Source: CAYMCQ01 sp964389025
GTDB lineage: Bacteria; Verrucomicrobiota; Verrucomicrobiia; Limisphaerales; CAYMCQ01
Assembly: GCA_964389025.1 (NCBI GenBank)
Contig: CAYMCQ010000092.1
Span: 1 to 14,885, forward strand
DNA length: 14,885 nucleotides
Reading direction: 5' to 3'
Numbering within the stretch: position 1 is the stretch's first letter; each line of letters begins with the position of its first letter. Shown piece by piece: positions 1 through 6,020 of the stretch. Position numbers and translations under genes: made by a program. Below the pieces are notes generated by a model. That model was given only the letters and a program-made list of their open reading frames with translations. It was not told the origin of the DNA and searched no databases.

Positions 1-465
1 TATCAAGAGGGCCAGTTCGCCGCTAAAGAAACCCTGACCTTGATTGGCCCTCGCAGCCGGGTCATATCCAATTTGCGAATCCTCGGTCCCTGCCGCACGC
101 TCAACCAGATTGAATTGTCCTATACCGACGGCATCGCGCTTGGCTTCGAGCTGCCCCTGCGGATTTCCGGCGACATCAAAGGCACCCTCGGCTGCATGTT
201 GATGGGGCCAGCTGGATTTTTTGAGATGAACGAGGGCGTGATTCGCGCGATGCGGCACGTTCACATGAGTCCAGTGGACGCGGATTTTTACGGCGTGAAA
301 GCCGGCGACAAGATGAAACTCAGGATCGGCGGCGATTGCGGCATCGCGCTCGACAAAATGCTTTGCCGCGTGGACAAAAATTTCAAACTCGAAGTCCACA
401 TTGACACCGACGAAGGAAACGCCTGCAACCTGCAACCTGATACGCCGTGCGAGTTGCTCAAATAA
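1..465 (+). CDS. pduL: PduL-type phosphate propanoyltransferase (phosphotransacylase), 5' partial
   Basis: PduL moves the acyl group of acyl-CoA to phosphate inside the BMC lumen. It recycles CoA and makes acyl-phosphate for the downstream kinase. The reading frame is open from base 1, so the start and the first HxH zinc-binding part lie upstream of the window; about 154 of the roughly 210 residues usual for PduL are present. Visible family hallmarks are the IGPRSRV stretch, the RILGPCR motif containing the arginine typical of PduL, and the second metal-binding motif RHVHMSPVDA followed by the FYGVKAGD segment. It is the first of a co-oriented BMC gene run, 37 nt before a shell gene. A lactyl- or propionyl-CoA-like substrate is inferred from context. 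Family assignment is firm. Confidence 0.93.
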   Translation, partial: YQEGQFAAKETLTLIGPRSRVISNLRILGPCRTLNQIELSYTDGIALGFELPLRISGDIKGTLGCMLMGPAGFFEMNEGVIRAMRHVHMSPVDADFYGVKAGDKMKLRIGGDCGIALDKMLCRVDKNFKLEVHIDTDEGNACNLQPDTPCELLK

Positions 466-502
466 TTTCTCTGCAGTTTAACAATCAACAAAAAACAAAA
501 AT

Positions 503-784
503 ATGAGTGAAGCAATCGGAATGATCGAAACAAAAGGTTACGTCGGCAGTGTCGAGGCCAGCGACGCGATGGTCAAGGCCGCCAACGTCAGCCTCGTCAA
601 AACAGTGCCCATCGGCGGTGGTCTCATCACCGTGCTGGCGAAGGGCGACGTCGGCAGCGTGAAGGCCGCAGTGGACGCCGGCTCGAAGGCCGCCGCGAAA
701 GTCGGCGAACTCGTCAGTTCGCACATCATCGCGCGACCGCACGAAGACTTGCTGAAAGTTTTCATCCCTGCGCCTGCAAAGTAA
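503..784 (+). CDS. BMC-H shell protein 1 (hexameric, Pfam BMC fold)
   Basis: This 93-aa single-domain BMC protein should form the hexameric tiles of the shell facets. It opens with the canonical AIGMIETKGYVGSVEASDAM segment and continues with MVKAANVSLV and GDVGSVKAAVDAG, then the HIIARPHEDL ending typical of the family. The pore-loop position reads PIGGG (residues 36-40), a small glycine-rich loop like that of many BMC-H proteins. It starts 37 nt after the pduL stop. The ATG follows an A-rich leader (aacaaaaaacaaaaat) with no Shine-Dalgarno sequence. It is one of three BMC-H paralogues in this operon. BMC-H identity is very secure; the metabolite passing the pore is not known. Confidence 0.96.
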   Translation: MSEAIGMIETKGYVGSVEASDAMVKAANVSLVKTVPIGGGLITVLAKGDVGSVKAAVDAGSKAAAKVGELVSSHIIARPHEDLLKVFIPAPAK

Positions 785-814
785 ATCCATCAACCATCAA
801 CCAACCATAAATCT

Positions 815-1093
815 ATGGCACAACAAGCAATTGGAATGATTGAAACAAAGGGCTTAAGCGCACTGCTCGAAGGAGCGGACGCGGCCCTCAAAGCAGCGAG
901 CGTCACCCTCGTCGGCTGGGAAAAAATCGGCAGCGGATACGTGACGGCTTTCTTCCGCGGCGACGTGGCTGCGGTCAAAGCGGCGACGGATGCCGGCGCG
1001 GCTGCGGCGGCGCAAGTCGGCCAGGTCGTGAGCGTCCAAGTGATTCCCAGGCCGCATGAGAGTTTGGCGGGACTCGGAAAGTGGCTGCAATGA
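815..1093 (+). CDS. BMC-H shell protein 2 (hexameric)
   Basis: A 92-aa BMC-H shell protein. It has the AIGMIETKG opening, the ALKAASVTLVG strand-helix, the pore loop KIGSG at residues 37-41 (the commonest BMC-H pore sequence), GDVAAVKAATDAG, and the VIPRPHESL ending. It lies 30 nt after BMC-H1 in the same orientation. Its leader (caaccatcaaccaaccataaatct) has no Shine-Dalgarno sequence and shares a 14-nt block with the leader of BMC-H3. With BMC-H1 and BMC-H3 it should build mixed or single-type hexamers in the shell facets. It ends in KWLQ shortly after the conserved fold, with no extension. Confidence 0.96.
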   Translation: MAQQAIGMIETKGLSALLEGADAALKAASVTLVGWEKIGSGYVTAFFRGDVAAVKAATDAGAAAAAQVGQVVSVQVIPRPHESLAGLGKWLQ

Positions 1094-1096
1094 TTT

Positions 1097-1163
1097 CTTA
1101 ATCGTAATCGTAATCTTAATCCTACTTGTCCCGATTACGATTAAGAGAAAGATTAAGATTAAG
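1097..1163 (+). repeat. Inverted repeat between BMC-H2 and the kinase gene
   Basis: The 14-nt arm cttaatcgtaatcg (1097-1110) has an exact reverse complement at 1132-1145, and further TAATC/GATTA units extend both sides as far as 1163. It is AT-rich compared with the flanking genes and fills the gap just before the GTG start of the kinase gene. It may be a small non-autonomous palindromic element or an mRNA hairpin in the polycistronic transcript. No T-tract follows the stem, so I do not call it a terminator. Confidence 0.75.
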
Positions 1164-1176
1164 AACCCTGAAGCCC

Positions 1177-2481
1177 GTGAAAATTCTCATCGCCAATCTC
1201 GGTTCGACTTCGCTCAAGTGGCGGCTGTTCGATTTCTCGGACGGCTGCGAGCGCCTTTTGCACAAGGGCGGCTTCGAGCGCGTCGCAGATTATCCAAAGG
1301 CGATTGAAGATTGCCTCGCGCAACTCAAAGAGGCCGGACAAATCACTGGCGACAGCGACCTCGCGGCGGTCGGATTCAAAACCATCATGGCGAAAGGCGT
1401 GAACGGCTGCGTGCGGCTTGACGAATCGGTTGTCAAAGCGATGGAAGCGTTCAACAGCATTGCGCCCGCGCACAATCCACCTTACATCACCGGCATCCGG
1501 CTTTTCGCGAAACGAATGCCGAACACTCCGCTCGTCGGACTTTTTGAGACGGCGTTTTATCAGTGGATGAAACCCGCCGCGACTCGCTACGGCGTGCCGG
1601 AGAAATGGCACGAACTCGGCGTTCGACGCTGGGGATTTCATGGCGCGAGCCATAAATTCATCGCGGAGCGCTCGGCGGAATTGCTCGGTCGCGATGACAT
1701 TGCGGAACGCGCGCGGCAACTTTACGTCAACGGCGGCAAGTCTCCTGTGCGTGAACCGGGCTTGCGCGTCATCTCCTGTCATCTCGGCGGAAGTTCGTCC
1801 GTGACCGGAATTTTGAACGGCATCGCAGTCGGCAACAGCATGGGCTTGAGTCCGCAATCCGGTTTGCCGCACAACAATCGGGTTGGCGACCTTGATTCAT
1901 TCGCGCTTCCGTTCCTCATGCGCTCGCAAGGAATGAGCTTGGACGAAGTCGAAAAAGGCATCTGCAAAGATGGTGGTCTAAAAGGAATTTCTGCCGGCTA
2001 CAACGACATTCGCGATTTGAAAGCTCAGGCAGGGCAGGGGAACGAAAAGGCAAAACTCGCGCTCGACTTTTTCATCCACGAAACGCGGCGCTGGATCGGC
2101 GCTTATCTGGCGGAATTGAACGGTGCTGACGCGCTGGTTTTCACTGCTGGCATTGGCGAAAACGAAGCAGGCATCCGTGAAGTGATTTGCGCGAACCTGG
2201 ATCGCCTCGGCATCGCGATTGATCCGCAGAAAAATAGTTCAGCGAAAAAAGGTGAAGAGACTTTCATTCAATCCGGCGTTTCGCGCGCGAAGATTTTGGT
2301 GATTCCCACGAATGAAGAATTGGTCGTCGCGCGCGAAGTGAAAAGATTTTTGGAGAACAAGCCAGAGCAAGACAAACGCGTCAGCGTCTTGGACTGCGGC
2401 AGTCCTCTGCCGCTTTCACATCGCACTGGAACCAGTGTAAAAAGCGCCAGAGGACTGGCGCAGTCCAAGGCCTCGCGGTGA
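1177..2481 (+). CDS. Acetate kinase-family acyl-phosphate kinase with C-terminal extension
   Basis: This ASKHA-fold kinase would convert acyl-phosphate (acetyl-, or here probably lactyl-phosphate) plus ADP to carboxylate plus ATP, as the last step after PduL. I chose the GTG at 1177 because homology starts at KILIANLGSTSLKWRLFDF; the frame is open from 1126, but that part is intergenic repeat. Conserved parts seen: PAHNP, WGFHGASHKF, CHLGGSSSVTG, FTAGIGENEAG, PTNEE (E380-E381). Two positions usual in acetate kinase are altered. The GHRVVHGG arginine aligns with K68 in GFKTIMAKG, and the FDTAFH aspartate aligns with E124 in FETAFY; R235 is kept. The core ends near residue 398; the last 30-36 residues come from an intergenic palindromic repeat. 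Family is certain, exact substrate is not. Confidence 0.9.
   Translation: MKILIANLGSTSLKWRLFDFSDGCERLLHKGGFERVADYPKAIEDCLAQLKEAGQITGDSDLAAVGFKTIMAKGVNGCVRLDESVVKAMEAFNSIAPAHNPPYITGIRLFAKRMPNTPLVGLFETAFYQWMKPAATRYGVPEKWHELGVRRWGFHGASHKFIAERSAELLGRDDIAERARQLYVNGGKSPVREPGLRVISCHLGGSSSVTGILNGIAVGNSMGLSPQSGLPHNNRVGDLDSFALPFLMRSQGMSLDEVEKGICKDGGLKGISAGYNDIRDLKAQAGQGNEKAKLALDFFIHETRRWIGAYLAELNGADALVFTAGIGENEAGIREVICANLDRLGIAIDPQKNSSAKKGEETFIQSGVSRAKILVIPTNEELVVAREVKRFLENKPEQDKRVSVLDCGSPLPLSHRTGTSVKSARGLAQSKASR
2377..2478 (+). repeat. GGACTG...CAGTCC palindromic element, copy 1 (inside kinase 3' end)
   Basis: About 100 nt with imperfect inverted arms: left cttggactgcggcagtcctc (2387-2406), right gaggactggcgcagtccaag (2450-2469). 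A second copy lies at 5899-5998 in the opposite orientation. The stretch cagcgtcttggactgcg is shared between this copy on + and the other on -, and so is agtcctctgccgcttt. It is read through as the C-terminus of the kinase gene, whose stop (TGA, 2479-2481) lies just beyond it. The form is that of a REP/MITE-like dispersed palindrome. Confidence 0.85.
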
Positions 2482-2539
2482 TTCATGAATCGCAAACTGA
2501 AACAACTTTCAACCATCAACCACTAACAAAAGGAAAACT

Positions 2540-2824
2540 ATGGCACATCAAGCAATTGGACTGATCGAAACACGCGGACTCGTGGCCCTCGTCGAGGGCA
2601 CGGACGCGATGCTCAAAGCGGCGAACGTGGACCTCGCCGGCCCGATGACGCAAGTCGGCAACGCGCTGGTCACGGCAGTCGTCGTCGGCGACGTCGCTGC
2701 GGTGAAAGCTGCCGTGGACGCCGGCGCGCAGGCCGTGAAGGCCATCAAAGGCGAAGTCGTGAGCGTTCACGTCATCGCGCGCCCACACGAGGACATCGAG
2801 GCCGTTTTGCCGAAGAAGAAATAA
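2540..2824 (+). CDS. BMC-H shell protein 3 (hexameric, unusual pore loop)
   Basis: A 94-aa BMC-H shell protein. It shows AIGLIETRGLVALVEG at the start, AMLKAANVDLAG, GDVAAVKAAVDAGAQAVK, and the HVIARPHEDIEAVLPKKK ending. The pore-loop position reads QVGNA (residues 38-42) instead of the glycine-rich IGSG/IGGG of its two paralogues, so its central pore should differ in size and polarity. Unlike BMC-H1 and BMC-H2 it has a fair ribosome binding site (aaaagga) 6 nt before ATG. Its upstream leader contains the same tcaaccatcaacca block as BMC-H2. It sits after the kinase gene and before the first BMC-P gene. Confidence 0.96.
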   Translation: MAHQAIGLIETRGLVALVEGTDAMLKAANVDLAGPMTQVGNALVTAVVVGDVAAVKAAVDAGAQAVKAIKGEVVSVHVIARPHEDIEAVLPKKK

Positions 2825-2837
2825 GTTTCAAGTTTTC

Positions 2838-2899
2838 AGTGTTCAGTTTTCAGCGGGCGCAACAGCCAACTGAAAACTAGAAACTGAAAACTGAACACT
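2838..2899 (+). repeat. Perfect 16-nt inverted repeat between BMC-H3 and BMC-P1
   Basis: agtgttcagttttcag (2838-2853) is exactly complementary to ctgaaaactgaacact (2884-2899). Extra CTGAAAACT units lie between the arms, and the loop contains gcgggcgcaacagcc. It ends 6 nt before the BMC-P1 start codon and may fold in the mRNA, occluding or positioning that start. It is probably a dispersed intergenic repeat; no function is shown. Confidence 0.85.
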
Positions 2900-2905
2900 A
2901 ATTTT

Positions 2906-3217
2906 ATGTTCCTCGCCAAAGTAGAAGGTTCGGTCGTTGCGACGAAGAAGGACGCCTCGATGGACGGTCGCAAACTTTTGTTGCTGCGCCCGCAACTCGT
3001 GGACGACAAAGACCCGACGAAATTCCGTCCGGGCGTGAACACCATCGTGGCCGTGGACAGCGTCGGTGCTGGCGTCGGCGAGATGGTTTTGTTTTGCCAG
3101 GGCAGCAGCGCGCGCCTCGCGCCGAACCTCAAAGACGCGCCCGTGGACGCCGTCATCATCGGCATCGTTGATGTAGTGGATGTTTTTGGGAAACAAATTT
3201 TTAACGCGAAGATGTGA
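2906..3217 (+). CDS. BMC-P shell protein 1 (EutN/CcmL family pentamer)
   Basis: A 103-aa EutN/CcmL-type protein expected to form pentamers that cap shell vertices. Family features are the MFLAKVEGSVVATKK start, GRKLLLLRPQL, the VAVDSVGAGVGEMVLFCQGSSAR core and the closing PVDAVIIGIVDVVDV strand. It is somewhat longer than BMC-P2 because of an insertion around residues 35-47 and a short C-terminal tail. It is the first of three BMC-P paralogues in the operon, which matches the three-BMC-P set described for PVM-type microcompartments. The ATG lies right after a 16-nt inverted repeat and has no Shine-Dalgarno sequence. Confidence 0.94.
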   Translation: MFLAKVEGSVVATKKDASMDGRKLLLLRPQLVDDKDPTKFRPGVNTIVAVDSVGAGVGEMVLFCQGSSARLAPNLKDAPVDAVIIGIVDVVDVFGKQIFNAKM

Positions 3218-3424
3218 GAAGCCCGCAGGGCTTCAATGTGAATAGCCCCCGGTGCAACCGGGGGAAAACGAGAAATGAAAACTCAACCCTGAAAGGGTTG
3301 AACAGAATAGCATGAATGACAACGCCAACGCGAAATGGGTTCGACCCCTTCAGGGTCGCGATTCATCCGGCATCATGTCCCCGGGTTGCACCCGGAGCTA
3401 TTCACGTTTGTCGCCTTCGGCGAC
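3218..3424 (+). repeat. Composite palindromic intergenic element before the aldehyde dehydrogenase
   Basis: This 228-nt gap holds nested inverted repeats. The outer pair is gtgaatagcccccggtgc (from 3238) with its near reverse complement gcacccggagctattcac (3388-3405). The inner hairpins are gaagccc/gggcttc (3218-3234), caaccct/agggttg (3284-3300), cgaccc/gggtcg (3342-3358) and gtcgcc/ggcgac with loop ttc (3410-3424), the last only 21 nt before the dehydrogenase start. I see no convincing gene in it. It looks like a cluster of dispersed palindromic units, which may also structure the mRNA. Confidence 0.8.
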
Positions 3425-3445
3425 CAGTTTTGAACTTTCAAAGTT

Positions 3446-4966
3446 ATGAGCGCAGTCAACGAAACTTTAATTCGCGACGTGATCGAGGAAGTTCTCGGAC
3501 GATTGGGAACTCCGGCGACCAACGGCCAGAAGAAATCTTCTGAACCGGGCGGTTTAACGCGGCCAGCGTCGCAGGAAAAAGATTGCGGTTGCGAACACAA
3601 AGCTGAAACAAAAGTTCGCTCCGTCGCGCGCGGAAAATTTGGAGTGTTCGGCGATGCGAACGAGGCTTGCGCAGCGGCGCAGGAAGCTTTTCTGCAACTT
3701 CAGCAGGGTGGCGTTGCGGCGCGGCGCAAGATTGAGGAGATCGTCAAGACGCTCTGCGACAAGAATGCCGAGTCGTGGGGCAAGCTCGAACTCGACGAGA
3801 CGAGAATTGGCCGGCTCGATCACAAAATCGAGAAGCTGAAGATCATCAAGCTCGTTCCGGGCGTGGACTGGTTGAATCCCTACGGCCGCAGCGGCGATCA
3901 CGGCATCACGCTCGAAGAATACACGCCATTTGGCGTCGTCGGCGCGGTCACGCCTTCGACACATTCGATTCCGACGTTGAGCGGCAACATCGTCAACATC
4001 ACGGCGGCGGGCAACGCGGTGGTTTTCAACGCGCATCCGAGCGCGTCGCGTTGCGCCGCGACGGCGGTGCGCGCTTACAACGAGGCGATTTTTCGCGAGA
4101 CTGGAATTGAGAACATCGCGTGCATGGTCGAGAAGCCGACGCTGGAATCGTTCGACGCGATTTGCAAAAACGAAAACATCCGGCTGCTGCTCGTCACGGG
4201 TGGCCCGGCGGTGGTGAAGGCCGCGATGCAGACCGGCAAGCGCGCGATCTGCGCCGGGCCGGGTAATCCGCCGGTGCTCGTGGACGATACGTGTTGCACC
4301 ACGCGCGCGGCGCGGGCGATCATCCAGGGCGCGGCTTACGACAACAATCTGCTTTGCATCGGCGAGAAGGAGGTTTTCGTTTTGGAAAACACGGCGGACA
4401 AGTTGATGCAAAAAATGTCCGAGAACGGCGCGGTGAAATTGAATCCGTCGCAACTCGACGCGTTGACCAAAGCCGCGTTCACGTTCAAGCCGGGCGAGGG
4501 CGGCGGTTGCCCGCACGCTTCGGTGAACAAGGATTTTATCGGCAAGGACGCGCCGGTGCTGGCGAGAGCTGCGGGCGTGAATGTTCCGGCAGGCACGCAA
4601 GTGCTTTTTGCCGAGACGGACGCGAACCATCCGTTCGTGGTCGAGGAACAGATGATGCCGATGCTGCCGATCGTGCGCGTGAAAAGCATCGAGGAAGGAA
4701 TTTCCCGCTCGATCGAAGCCGAGCACAATTACAAACACACGAGCATCATCCATTCACACGACGTGGAGAACATGACCGCGATGGCGCGCGCGCTGGACAC
4801 GACGTTGTTCATCAAAAACGGCCCGTGCATGTCGGGCCTCGGTCTCGGCGGCGAAGGTTATTTGAGCTATTCCATCGCGACGCCGACGGGCGAAGGCGTG
4901 ACGAATCCAAAAACTTTCTGCCGGGTGCGTCGCTGCGTGATGGTGGACAATCTTAGAATTTATTGA
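3446..4966 (+). CDS. CoA-acylating aldehyde dehydrogenase, PduP/EutE family, BMC lumen enzyme
   Basis: A 506-aa NAD+-dependent aldehyde dehydrogenase that should oxidise the aldehyde (lactaldehyde in PVM systems) and transfer the acyl group to CoA. Residues about 4-21 (VNETLIRDVIEEVLGRLG) form an amphipathic helix followed by a polar, low-complexity linker to about residue 55. This is the usual design of an N-terminal encapsulation peptide. The catalytic domain follows, with YTPFGVVGAVTPSTH, the NAPHP-like FNAHPSA, VTGGPAVVKAA, AICAGPGNPPVLVD, and the catalytic cysteine C304 in NNLLCIGEKEVFV, matching the NLPCIAEKE context of PduP/EutE. The linker contains a Cys-rich DCGCEH patch of unknown meaning. 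Its neighbours PduL and the kinase fit the next two pathway steps. Assignment is firm. Confidence 0.95.
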   Translation: MSAVNETLIRDVIEEVLGRLGTPATNGQKKSSEPGGLTRPASQEKDCGCEHKAETKVRSVARGKFGVFGDANEACAAAQEAFLQLQQGGVAARRKIEEIVKTLCDKNAESWGKLELDETRIGRLDHKIEKLKIIKLVPGVDWLNPYGRSGDHGITLEEYTPFGVVGAVTPSTHSIPTLSGNIVNITAAGNAVVFNAHPSASRCAATAVRAYNEAIFRETGIENIACMVEKPTLESFDAICKNENIRLLLVTGGPAVVKAAMQTGKRAICAGPGNPPVLVDDTCCTTRAARAIIQGAAYDNNLLCIGEKEVFVLENTADKLMQKMSENGAVKLNPSQLDALTKAAFTFKPGEGGGCPHASVNKDFIGKDAPVLARAAGVNVPAGTQVLFAETDANHPFVVEEQMMPMLPIVRVKSIEEGISRSIEAEHNYKHTSIIHSHDVENMTAMARALDTTLFIKNGPCMSGLGLGGEGYLSYSIATPTGEGVTNPKTFCRVRRCVMVDNLRIY

Positions 4967-5118
4967 CCACGGATGAACACAGATAAACACGGATTGAATC
5001 AGAGCGCGGGTTCTAGCCCGCTTCAGTGTTCGATTGCACGTTGCGTTCGGACGGTGAAGCGGCCTGAAGGCCGCGCTCCGTCCCGTTTTAATCCGTGTCC
5101 ATCCGTGTCCATCCGTGG
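4967..5118 (+). repeat. CCACGGAT-type long inverted repeat with nested hairpins
   Basis: The left arm 4967-4995 begins ccacggatgaacacagat, and the right arm 5090-5118 ends catccgtgg. They pair over 29 nt with four mismatches, all A for G. Inside are two more stems: gcggg/cccgc (5006-5021) and gcggcc/ggccgc (5059-5074). In addition gagcgcgg (5002-5009) pairs with ccgcgctc (5071-5078). The element starts directly after the dehydrogenase stop and ends 12 nt before BMC-P2. It has the form of a mobile or dispersed palindromic repeat. Confidence 0.85.
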
Positions 5119-5130
5119 TTTGAATTCTTT

Positions 5131-5394
5131 ATGACACTCGCGCGCGTTGAAGGAAATCTGACTGCGACCCGGAAACATCCGAGCTTTCAGAATTGGCGGC
5201 TGATCATTTGCCAGCCGATCAGCGGGGCGGGCGAATCGGAAGGCACGCCGATTGTGGCGATTGATGCGCATGGCGCGGCGCTGCATCAGCGCGTGATTGT
5301 TTCCAGCGACGGCGCGGCGGCGCGCAAAGCCGTCGGTGACGACAAAAGCCCGGTGCGGATGATGATCATCGGCATCGTGGATGAATTGAAATGA
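5131..5394 (+). CDS. BMC-P shell protein 2 (EutN/CcmL family pentamer)
   Basis: An 87-aa vertex protein of the EutN/CcmL family: MTLARVEGNLTATRKHPSF, then WRLIICQPISG, the IVAIDAHGAALHQRVIVSSDGAAARKA core, and the final MMIIGIVDEL strand. The frame is open upstream of the chosen ATG, but the first 12 codons (from 5095) lie inside the CCACGGAT repeat and do not match the family; MTLARVEG is the normal family start. It is compact and close to the minimal length for the family. It lies between the aldehyde dehydrogenase and BMC-P3 and should occupy shell vertices alone or interchangeably with the other two. Confidence 0.94.
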   Translation: MTLARVEGNLTATRKHPSFQNWRLIICQPISGAGESEGTPIVAIDAHGAALHQRVIVSSDGAAARKAVGDDKSPVRMMIIGIVDELK

Positions 5395-5398
5395 AAGC

Positions 5399-5535
5399 AC
5401 CAAGCACCAACATCCAAGCTCCAGAGAATAACCAAACACCAAGCTCCAAAAACTTGCGAGCGGTGCCAGAGATTTCTTTGGTGATTGGAATTTGGAGCTT
5501 CTCTGGATGTTGGAGCTTGGAATTTGGAGTTTTAT
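5399..5535 (+). repeat. CCAAGCTCCA-type imperfect palindrome between BMC-P2 and BMC-P3
   Basis: The left half carries repeated CCAA-type units (caccaagcaccaacatccaa, ccaagctcc), and the right half carries their complements (ggagcttctctggatgttgg, ggagcttgg, ggaatttgg). For example ccagagaa at 5421-5428 pairs with ttctctgg at 5499-5506. Arms are imperfect because the short units are shuffled in order. It ends next to the BMC-P3 start and supplies the ggag that may serve as its ribosome binding site. Confidence 0.75.
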
Positions 5536-5539
5536 CAAA

Positions 5540-5842
5540 ATGAGACTTGGTAATGTTATTGGTCGCGTGACCTTGAGCCAGAGCGTTCCGCAACTCGCGG
5601 GCGCGCGATGGCTCATCGTGAGTCCGTTCACGCGCGAACATTTTGAGCGCACTGTCGAAGCGAGCGCGACATTAAGCAAAGACCCGAGCCTCGTCGTTTA
5701 CGACAATCTTGGCGGCGGCGTCGGTCAAGTCATCGGATTTGTTGAAGGACGCGAAGCGGCATCGCCATTCGAGCAGGCGACACCGATTGATGCGATCAGC
5801 GCCGCGCTCGTGGACGAAATTTTCTATTCACCGAAACAGTAA
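5540..5842 (+). CDS. BMC-P shell protein 3 (EutN/CcmL family pentamer)
   Basis: A 100-aa EutN/CcmL-type vertex protein: MRLGNVIGRVTLSQSVPQLAGARWLIV, a linker, then SLVVYDNLGGGVGQVIGFVEGREA and the ending PIDAISAALVDEIFY. The start at 5540 is preferred over the in-frame upstream ATG at 5492, which lies in the intergenic palindrome and adds non-family residues. It is the most divergent of the three BMC-P proteins here: the loop reads DNLGGGVGQV and the closing strand AISAALVDEI, where the others have IIGIVD. Three distinct BMC-P proteins agree with the PVM-type shell. Confidence 0.93.
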   Translation: MRLGNVIGRVTLSQSVPQLAGARWLIVSPFTREHFERTVEASATLSKDPSLVVYDNLGGGVGQVIGFVEGREAASPFEQATPIDAISAALVDEIFYSPKQ

Positions 5843-5898
5843 CGATGCAAACGAATCTGCAATTCAGTTCAGTCCAACCGGCGGTGTTTGAACTGCCG

Positions 5899-5998
5899 CA
5901 AGGTTTTGGACTGCGCCAGTCCTCTGGCGCTTTGGAATTGTTTGCAGCGCGACGAAAAAGCGGCAGAGGACTGTCGCAGTCCAAGACGCTGTCGCGCG
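5899..5998 (-). repeat. GGACTG...CAGTCC palindromic element, copy 2
   Basis: It has inverted arms ttggactgcgccagtcctc and gaggactgtcgcagtccaag with an approximately 35-nt loop. Read on the - strand it matches the copy at 2377-2478 (cagcgtcttggactgcg, agtcctctgccgcttt, agcgccagaggactggcgca), so the two copies lie in opposite orientation. It occupies most of the 178-nt gap between BMC-P3 and the class II aldolase. No gene is seen in this gap. Confidence 0.85.
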
Positions 5999-6020
5999 TT
6001 TCAAAGCCTTTGAATAAACA

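Noticed and set aside
1126..1176. In-frame N-terminal extension of the kinase rich in R and L
   Set aside because: It is translated from the TAATC/GATTA inverted repeat and matches nothing at the start of acetate kinases; homology begins at the GTG at 1177.
3554..4753. Long open frame of about 400 codons on the - strand opposite the aldehyde dehydrogenase
   Set aside because: It is the arginine/histidine-rich antisense shadow of a strongly coding GC-rich gene, with no recognisable domain.
3218..5998. Repeats considered as a CRISPR array or riboswitch
   Set aside because: The units are inverted, differ from gap to gap and have no regular spacers or repeated direct units; no known riboswitch core was recognised.
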